From the NCBI GenBank assembly GCA_037447605.1, contig CM074817.1, forward strand, positions 1,938,877-2,002,876: a DNA stretch of 64,000 nucleotides, in the 5' to 3' direction. The translations under genes were made by a program, and so were the position numbers. Under the pieces are notes generated by a model, which saw only the letters and a program-made list of their open reading frames with translations, did not search any database and had not been told where the DNA came from. The stretch's first letter is position 1, and each line of letters starts with the position of its first letter. This DNA is from Zygnema circumcarinatum (Eukaryota; Streptophyta; Zygnematophyceae; Zygnematales; Zygnemataceae). Of this stretch, positions 57,717 to 64,000 are shown one piece after another.

Positions 57717-60700
57717 ATGGCAGGATGTTTTTTCATTCTTGTTTTAGGGTTGGTGTTGGTGACTGGAGCGTTTTCTACGGGTGAGAAAGAGTTTGTCGCC
57801 CCTCAGCCTTCGGAGATAGCGAAGGGATCTGGGGGTTCCGTGCGCGTCTGGAGTGAAAGTTTCAGTCAGATTCAGGTGCAGCTAACACTAGTTCGAAATG
57901 TTATTCCATCCTTCTTTTGTGTTTCTGCAAATTTTCCTTCCTGGAAGAATAATTTTTTTTTTAACGCTAAAATTATTTGTGAGAGTGATGGGGTGTGGAA
58001 ATTAAGGACGCCCATCTTGGCGCTGCAATCATCACCGTAGAGCCACGCTCTCTCGCTCTCCCGGAGTACACTGCCTCTTCCACTCTCGCCTACGTGCTGC
58101 GCGGAAAAGCATGCGTCGGCCTGATCACCCCTGTCGGCATTCCCACCTCCGTCAGGTCCTCGGCTCCGCTCTCTTCACTCCCACCATCTCAGGCCATGCA
58201 CGTCCATGCATACACATGCATGTTGATTCATCTTGCATCATCCATCTCAACTTGTTCTCATGTCTGCGTGTATGCACTTGTCTTACATGACATGGCCATG
58301 CATGGTGATGCATGTCACAAAGCCATGGCGGCATGGGGGGGGGGGCGTTACAGGCACATCTCGGAGGGCGACGCGTGGGCCATCCCGGGCGGCTGGGTGC
58401 GGTGGATTTGGAACTACGACCAGGTGCAGCCCCTCGCGCTGGTCGCCGTCGCGGACACTTCGTATGGGCCAAAGCGCGGCGCGTACACGCCCTTCCACCT
58501 CATTGGCGCGCAGAAGAAGGAGACTGGAGGGCTCATTCACGGATTCAGGTCAGTGTTATAGAAGTATTTTTGGAGCAGGGTGGACGAGAATCGTTTGTTT
58601 TGTTCGGTTTCAGGTTTGACAATAACGCAAAATCGTTGAATTTGCAAGGTCATTGGAAGAGTTGATCTTGTGGGATGTACTGCAGCAAGGAGATTCTCGC
58701 GCATGCGTGGAATGTGGAGGAGGAGGATGTTGAAAAGCTTCTGGCGGGTCAAAAGGAAGCAGGCTTTGTCAAGTTGGAGGTGAAGCCGAACTTGCTGTTT
58801 CCCTGTCATGTTATTTTAGTGTCCGAGTTCTTAACTCGTCATTGAAACATGCTGCATAGATAATTGTGATAGTTTTTATATAATTTGAACATAAGCAGCT
58901 ACAAATCGTTCAGCCTACTGTTCACAATCATAGGCTTCCAGTCTCCAAAATTGCAAAACGGTATACTCTTCAATTAATTCTGAGGTGAGCGTTTCCCTCA
59001 AATTCAATGCTGAGCAATATTTGTGCATATTACGAACCGTTTGCAGGAGGAGCCAGACTTTGTGAAGGCCTTGCAAGAGAACAGTTGGTTTGGCGATTTT
59101 GCGTACAATTTGCTTAAGTCTGAGCCCGAGCTGCGAGTGAAGAACGGAGGGACTCTCTCTCTCCTCAACGCCTTCAAGCTGCCCGTCTTGAAGCAGCTAA
59201 ATCTCGCCTTGGGATTGATCCGTTTACAGGTATTGCCACTTCCCCCCTTTGAAATGTAGAAGTTGAAAATGTACTGTATTAGATTCTGATTATGATTTTT
59301 CCTGGCAGTGTTTGACCTCATAATGGTTATTTTGCTGTGGTGGCGGCAGCCTGGCGCACTGCTCGCCCCTCATTACGTGGCGAATGCTCCGCGTTTCATG
59401 TACGTTCTCACGGGAAAGGGACACGTGGAAATTGCTCATCCCGATGGACGTGTTGCTCTTCGTACCGATTTACAGGAGGGCGATGCTGTCGTCATCCCCT
59501 CGGGCTTCCCTGTTGCGCAGGTGAAGGAAAATCACTCATTCTCCACTTCGTCACAAAGCTCTTGTACTGTTCCCACTGCATATATGCTTCTCCTCTTTAC
59601 GAATGTTTGCGCATTCCGACACACGGTTTTGTTTTGTTTTCTTGTCAATTTTTTTGTTAAAAAACGTTGACCATAACCCTCACCCTCACCCTCACCCTCA
59701 CCCTCCCTACCCCTCCCCCCTCCCCTCCCTCCCCCTCCCCTCCCCTCCCCCTCCCCTCCCCTCCCCCTCCCCCTCCTCCCCTCCTCCCCTCCCCTCCCCT
59801 CCCCTCCCCTCCCCTCCCTCCCCCTCCCCTCCCTCCCCTCCCCCTCCCCTCCCCTCCCCCCTCCCCTCCCCCTCCTCCCCTCCCTCCCCTCCCCTCCTCC
59901 TCCCTCCCCTCCCCCCCTCCCCTCCCCTCCCTCCCCTCCCCTCCCCTCCCCCTCCCCTCCCCTCCCCTCCCTCCCCTCCCCTCACCTCCCACTCCTCCCC
60001 CCTCCCCCTCCCCTCCCCCTCCCCTCCTCCCCTCCCCTCCCCTCCCCCCTCCCCCCTCCCCTCCTCCTCCTCCACTCCCTCCTCCCCCTCCCCTCCCCTC
60101 CCCTCCCCCCTCCCCTCCTCCTCCCCTCCTCCCCTCTCCCTCCCCCTCCCCCTCCTCCCCTCCCCCCTCCCCTCCTCCTCCCCCTCACCCCCTCCCCTCC
60201 CCCTCCCCTCCCCCTCCCCTCCCTCCCCTCCCCCTCCTCCCCTCCCCTCCCTCCCCTCCCCTCCCCTCCCCTCCCCTCCTCCTCCCCTCCCCCTCCTCCC
60301 CTCCCCTCCTCCCCCTCCCCTCCCCTCCCCCTCCCCTCCCCTCCCCTCCCCTCCCTCACCTCCCTCCCCTCCCCTCCCCCTCCTCCCCTCCCCTCCCCCT
60401 CCCCTCCCCCTCCCCTCCCCTCCCCTCCCTCCCCTTCCCCTCCCCTCCCCTCACCCTCACCCTGTGTCTTATCCTCTCCTCGTTGCAGCGTGCCGATGAG
60501 AATGAGCCGTTCGAGTTCCTTGTGTTCGCCGGGTCGTCCCTTCCCGTCCCCGCCTTCCTCGCGGGGGCGAACTCCCTCTACAAGGCGCTGCCCCTCAAGG
60601 GGGCCGCCGCCGCCTTCAACGTCGACGACGAGCTCGAACAGAAATTTCGTTCCAGGAGGACTCGCGATGTGGCCATTTTCCCGCCGCGGGGGAAAGAGGG

Positions 60701-60927
60701 CCACAGTGGGCTCTTTGAGTGGGCTGTAAATCACATGCCGAGTGGTTTCCAGGTATGCTGGAGTTGTTAAGATGATGCGGTTGGTTAGGTTAAGTGCTTA
60801 AAAGATGAGGTTTCTGGTTTTCTGGGTTTGATTGTGTGCTAATTGTGTGCATGCGGTGAAGGAGGACGCAGAGAAGTCCTTGAAGGAGGAGTTTGGTATT
60901 CGCCTGCCTTCAAGTGGTGCAGATTAG
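57717..60927 (+). CDS. Vicilin-like double-cupin protein
   Basis: 7S-globulin-type bicupin of the secretory/vacuolar route. Eight exons: 57717-57875, 58007-58155, 58354-58548, 58686-58779, 59047-59229, 59350-59520, 60489-60752, 60862-60927 (426 aa). Signal peptide MAGCFFILVLGLVLVTGAFS. First cupin: DAHLGAAIITVEPRSLALPE, YVLRGKACVGLI, HISEGDAWAIPGGWVRWIWN. Second cupin: PGALLAPHYVANAPRFMYVLTGKG, LQEGDAVVIPSGFPVAQ, FEFLVFAGSS. All eight exons keep phase. It lacks the acidic/Arg-rich linker of many seed vicilins, so it may be an enzyme-like or basal vicilin-like protein. Intron 6 is filled by a 790-bp CTCCCC tract. RY and G-box motifs lie just upstream. Confidence 0.9.
59672..60463 (+). repeat. 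CTCCCC/CCCTCA polypyrimidine tract
   Basis: 790 bp of almost pure C/T: CCCTCA units at both ends, TCCCC-type units between. It fills intron 6 of the vicilin-like gene. The opposite strand is G-rich with many GGGG runs. With few or no stop-forming words it stays open in several frames. Confidence 0.95.
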
Positions 60928-62296
60928 AGAATAGCCCCTTCTTTAAGGAGCAGACGCAAAGTCACCGCCTCTGCATGCATGCGGTTGAACGAGTCGTTTT
61001 TTGGACAGTTTTGGTCAACTTTCGGAGCTTTGTAGTTCTTTCCGTTCTAGGGTTCAGCGACAAGTATATTTCTACCGGATGCTTGTACAGTAACGACTGT
61101 ATAGTACATGGCGGATGGGATTTGAATTGCGATTTTGAATCCCGACGTTGAGATCGTTTTGCATTTGTTGCTGTGCTTGATGGGTCCTCCCCATGTAATG
61201 AACTTGTTTTTTTCGTGTCCACTTTACATTGCTTGTTTTGAATAAGTTGTGCTGCAAGAAAAGCAAGTGGGGGAATCGCTCGTTTGAGGCAGACGAGTCT
61301 TTTTAGTGTTGGGGATAGTCGTACACATGTTCCCTAATGCTCCTGTTGTATGTACATGCATACGCTCCGAAAGGGTCGTGAAAAAATTCCGAATGCTAAG
61401 CTTAGAATTGGCGCAAGAAATGTGTATAGGAGTAAAGTCTTTGCTTACATTGTAGCCAATCAAGCACAAATCATTCATTCATTCATTCATGGACAAATTC
61501 AACATGGATAAACCACGAGGAAAGGTCACAAAGGTCCCAAAGCCGAATGAAAAACCCTACGAGCTGAAATCTGCTCCTATGATAGCCCATCCCTATGCTC
61601 ACTCTTTTCCCGTGTGCAAACTTGCAACGCAATGTACTTCAAGACTGGAACAATCTGCAAAGAACCCATCAGCCCTAAAGCCCCACGAGGGCTCTCACTA
61701 GCTCCCTAGGCCCATGGCGCGCCAAGCTTCACCTCACCTCACCTCTCATGTCTCGCCGCCCAACAACAATAACAACATCGAGGAGCGCCGATCGACCGGC
61801 CGGCGCGGAAAGCCGTCGTCTTCGGTAACCGCGGCCGACCGCGCCGACCGATCTCTCGTCAGCACCCTGCCGCGCCACGTGGCAGGCGGTCCCGCGCGGC
61901 CTCCAACGGATTCAATTCGCGGCGACGGTCGGTCGCGAACGGCCGGTGGCGTCGGTAGTCGTACGGGAAAAAGTTTACACGTGGTGTCGTTTCATTCGTT
62001 ACCAAATATTTTGCGCGTGTGTCAGAGAATTTTCATTCGCTCCGGGCGGCCCGCGGCTCCCTGCTCTGCTCGCCGCGGAGGGCCCTCGGCCACAGCGCGC
62101 CGAGCGCGATCGGCGGCCGCCGCGGACATAATATGAAGGCGGCCGCGCGGGAAAGGAGAGAGAGGGAAGGCGAGTGAGAGAGGGAAGGAGGGAGAGAGAG
62201 AGAGAGGGAGGGAGAGTGAGAGAGGTAGGAAGGGGGAGAGATAGAGGAAGGGAGGGAGGGAGGGAGGGAGGCCGCCACCCATTCGTATCATCCGCC
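60928..62296. promoter_or_regulatory. Intergenic and GH16 gene upstream region
   Basis: (ATTC)n at 61472-61489, G-box GCCACGTGGC at 61874-61883, GC-rich promoter-like 61780-62150, then a GGGAGA/GGGA purine leader at 62153-62270. No gene is supported. Confidence 0.5.
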
Positions 62297-63728
62297 ATGG
62301 ATTCTGCACTTCTGCAGCTGCTTATTCTCCTCTCGGTTTCCGTGTGCAGGTGAGGTTGACATTAATGTTGGGGAGATGAGAGAAAAATCGAGAGGGAGGG
62401 ATCAATTTCATATTACGCAATAGTATTTTTTTTTATTAAATCATAAGTTTCTGACAAGTATTCCCTACTCCCTGCAGCAGCCATGGCCGGGGAATTCCTG
62501 CTGAAATTCCGCAGCGTCTGCTGAACGCCACTCTCGCCAACCAAGTCGTCCGCGCTACCGCCACCACGCCGACAATTGTATTCGACGCTGGCGACCCTGC
62601 AAGTGTGCACATTTCGGGCAGCTCTGTCACGATCACTCTCACGCAAACCTCCAGTAAGCAGCCCTCCCTGCCTCCTCTCCGCCAGAGAGAGAGAGAAAGA
62701 GAGAGGGGGAAGAGTGAAGCTTGGAAAGTATCATCATGCACAGAGAGGGGAGAGAGAAGAGCAGCAGAGTTGAATGCAATGTGAAGCTTTCTTTGACGTG
62801 GAATGTATGGGAGGGTGCCAGCTGGAAGGACCCGCACGAGCGTGAGGTACCCGCCCGGGACCACTCTCTCTGCGAGCGTGAAGTGCCCCGCAGGGGATAC
62901 AAGGTGAGAGAGACTGTATGACTATTTACTGGTGTGGGGAAATCTTACGAATGTTGAAAAGGTATGTTAAGCGTGATTGGTTTAGGTTATGCGTTGTTTC
63001 ATTCACTACTGAGCGGGCCCACCTGTCTTTGCAGCGGCTTGGTATCGTCGCTATACCTTTCTTACTTGGAGGGGAGCAAGCAGGACGAGATAGACTTCGA
63101 GTGGTTGGGGAATGCTAAAACTTCCGTACAGCTCAACTACTATGTCAATGGGTAGGCCAAACCTCATCCTCCTCCCTCCCACTCTCGGCTCTCGGCCTCC
63201 TCTCACTCTGCTTCCATCTGCCCTTCCCCATCATTTCCTTGGGTTGCCGTTGGGCTGCAGGGTGGGGGGCCATGAGAAGATTGTGCCTCTCGGCTTCGAC
63301 TGCTCCGCAGCATTTCACACATACACCATCTACTACGGCACGGACCGGCTCACGTGAGACTTCCCCCCTGCACCAGTGTGAAGAGGGAGGTGGAGTGGGA
63401 GTGGGAGAGGAGAGGGAGAGGAGAGGGAGAGGAGAGGGAGAAGAGAGGAGGAGAGAGAGAGAGAGAGAAAGAGGAGAGAGATAGAGGGCAGCAATGGAGG
63501 ATAGGCTGATTGAAGCCGTATTGGAAGGGAGGGTGCAGGTGGTGGGTTGACGGCAAGCAGGTGTACCAGGTGATGGCGGTAACGGGACAGCCCTTCCCGA
63601 CGCAGTCAATGTATTTCTATGAGAGCATCTGGGATGCCTCCGCCATCAATGGCGGGAGCTGGGCAGGCACGGCCAAGTGGACGGCGCCATCCTACACGGT
63701 GTCATACAATAGCTTTTCCGCGACTTGA
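62297..63728 (+). CDS. GH16 endo-glucanase, EG16/XTH-like, without XET C-terminal domain
   Basis: Cell-wall glycan hydrolase or transglycosylase. Six exons: 62297-62349, 62478-62653, 62822-62903, 63035-63151, 63261-63353, 63539-63728 (236 aa). Signal peptide MDSALLQLLILLSVSVCS. The catalytic strand reads DEIDFEWLGN, with Glu122 as nucleophile, Asp124 and Glu126 as acid/base. GGHEKIVPLGFDCSAAFHTY, YYGTDRLTWWVDGKQVY and ESIWDASAINGGSW are the usual XTH-side segments. The protein stops just after WTAPSYTVSYNSFS; the Cys-rich XET_C extension of true XTHs is absent, which matches the EG16 clade of plant mixed-linkage/xyloglucan endoglucanases. A Trp follows the catalytic Glu where XTHs have Phe. 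Confidence 0.85.
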
Positions 63729-64000
63729 TCGCTCTATTTATTTCGGCATTCTTTTGTGCGATGCAGGTCGTGAGGTGCAGCATGCTCCTTGGCAAGGCGG
63801 AATCAGTGATAGTTCTTTGGGGTGACTTAGCTTCTCGGGCTTTGTAAATCTTTAATAATTTGTCGTGGGCAACAGGCAGGATAAGCTTCAGAGGGATGCT
63901 CCGTGTTGTACAAGTATTTATGTAAAAACGAAACAAATGGACATGGCTGGTCTATCCCTTACAATGTCGATGTCCTTCTTATGTGTATTCCAGTGGTTTT
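63729..64000 (+). other. 3' UTR and flank of the GH16 gene
   Basis: Short AT-rich flank to the window edge; AATAA-like words at 63852. No other feature. Confidence 0.5.

Noticed and set aside
59603-60770. Pro/Ser/Leu-rich ORFs of 298 and 367 codons
   Set aside because: They come from the CTCCCC tract in intron 6 of the cupin gene; only the exon 7 part is coding.

Overview
The window is nuclear DNA of a streptophyte (land plant or close algal relative). The evidence is multi-exon genes with GT-AG introns, plant-type families (4-coumarate:CoA ligase-like, vicilin-like cupin, EG16/XTH-type GH16, TGD5-like glycine-rich protein, plastid/cytosol copper chaperone) and CCCTAAA-type telomere-like repeats. 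Modest introns, a gene every 3-4 kb and a GC-mixed base composition fit a compact non-seed-plant genome, but I cannot name the species. All exon structures below come from reading frames, splice sites and phase; none has transcript support here.

Layout. 0-13.2 kb: a 4CL-like ligase (minus, running off the left edge), an intronless small heat shock protein, a ZNG1-type CobW GTPase, and a minus-strand gene for a putative permuted papain-fold membrane protein with a dense G-box cluster upstream. 14.3-20.9 kb: a repeat island with two arrays of palindromic minisatellite and a nest of TA-flanked pogo-like MITEs and long fold-back, Mutator-like elements. 21.7-22.9 kb: a KISH (TMEM167) gene whose coding exons are too small to show as long ORFs. 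26.3-29.9 kb: a Ser/Thr kinase with a long disordered tail. 30.5-31.9 kb: a further nested transposon pair, here with the nesting order reversed. 32.6-34.3 kb: copper chaperone for SOD. 36.6-47.1 kb: a FYVE-START protein, a KKXX-tagged saposin/canopy-like ER protein (minus), eIF1A, a DNL-type mitochondrial zinc-finger protein (minus) and a TGD5-like protein (plus) sharing a 410-bp divergent promoter. 47.5-56 kb: PP4 regulatory subunit 2 (minus) and RER1 (plus). 57.7-63.7 kb: a vicilin-like double cupin with RY and G-box motifs upstream and a 790-bp polypyrimidine tract in one intron, then a short GH16 enzyme lacking the XET C-terminal extension.

The genes are not an operon or cluster. Several act in the endomembrane system (KISH, RER1, KKXX protein, TGD5-like, FYVE-START), others in metal handling (ZNG1, CCS), signalling (kinase, PP4R2) or cell wall and phenylpropanoid chemistry. 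The strongest unusual signals are the reciprocally nested fold-back/pogo-like elements with intact target-site duplications, the paired palindromic minisatellites, the six-copy GCCACGTGGC cluster, the FYVE-START fusion and the seed-type promoter motifs before the vicilin-like gene.
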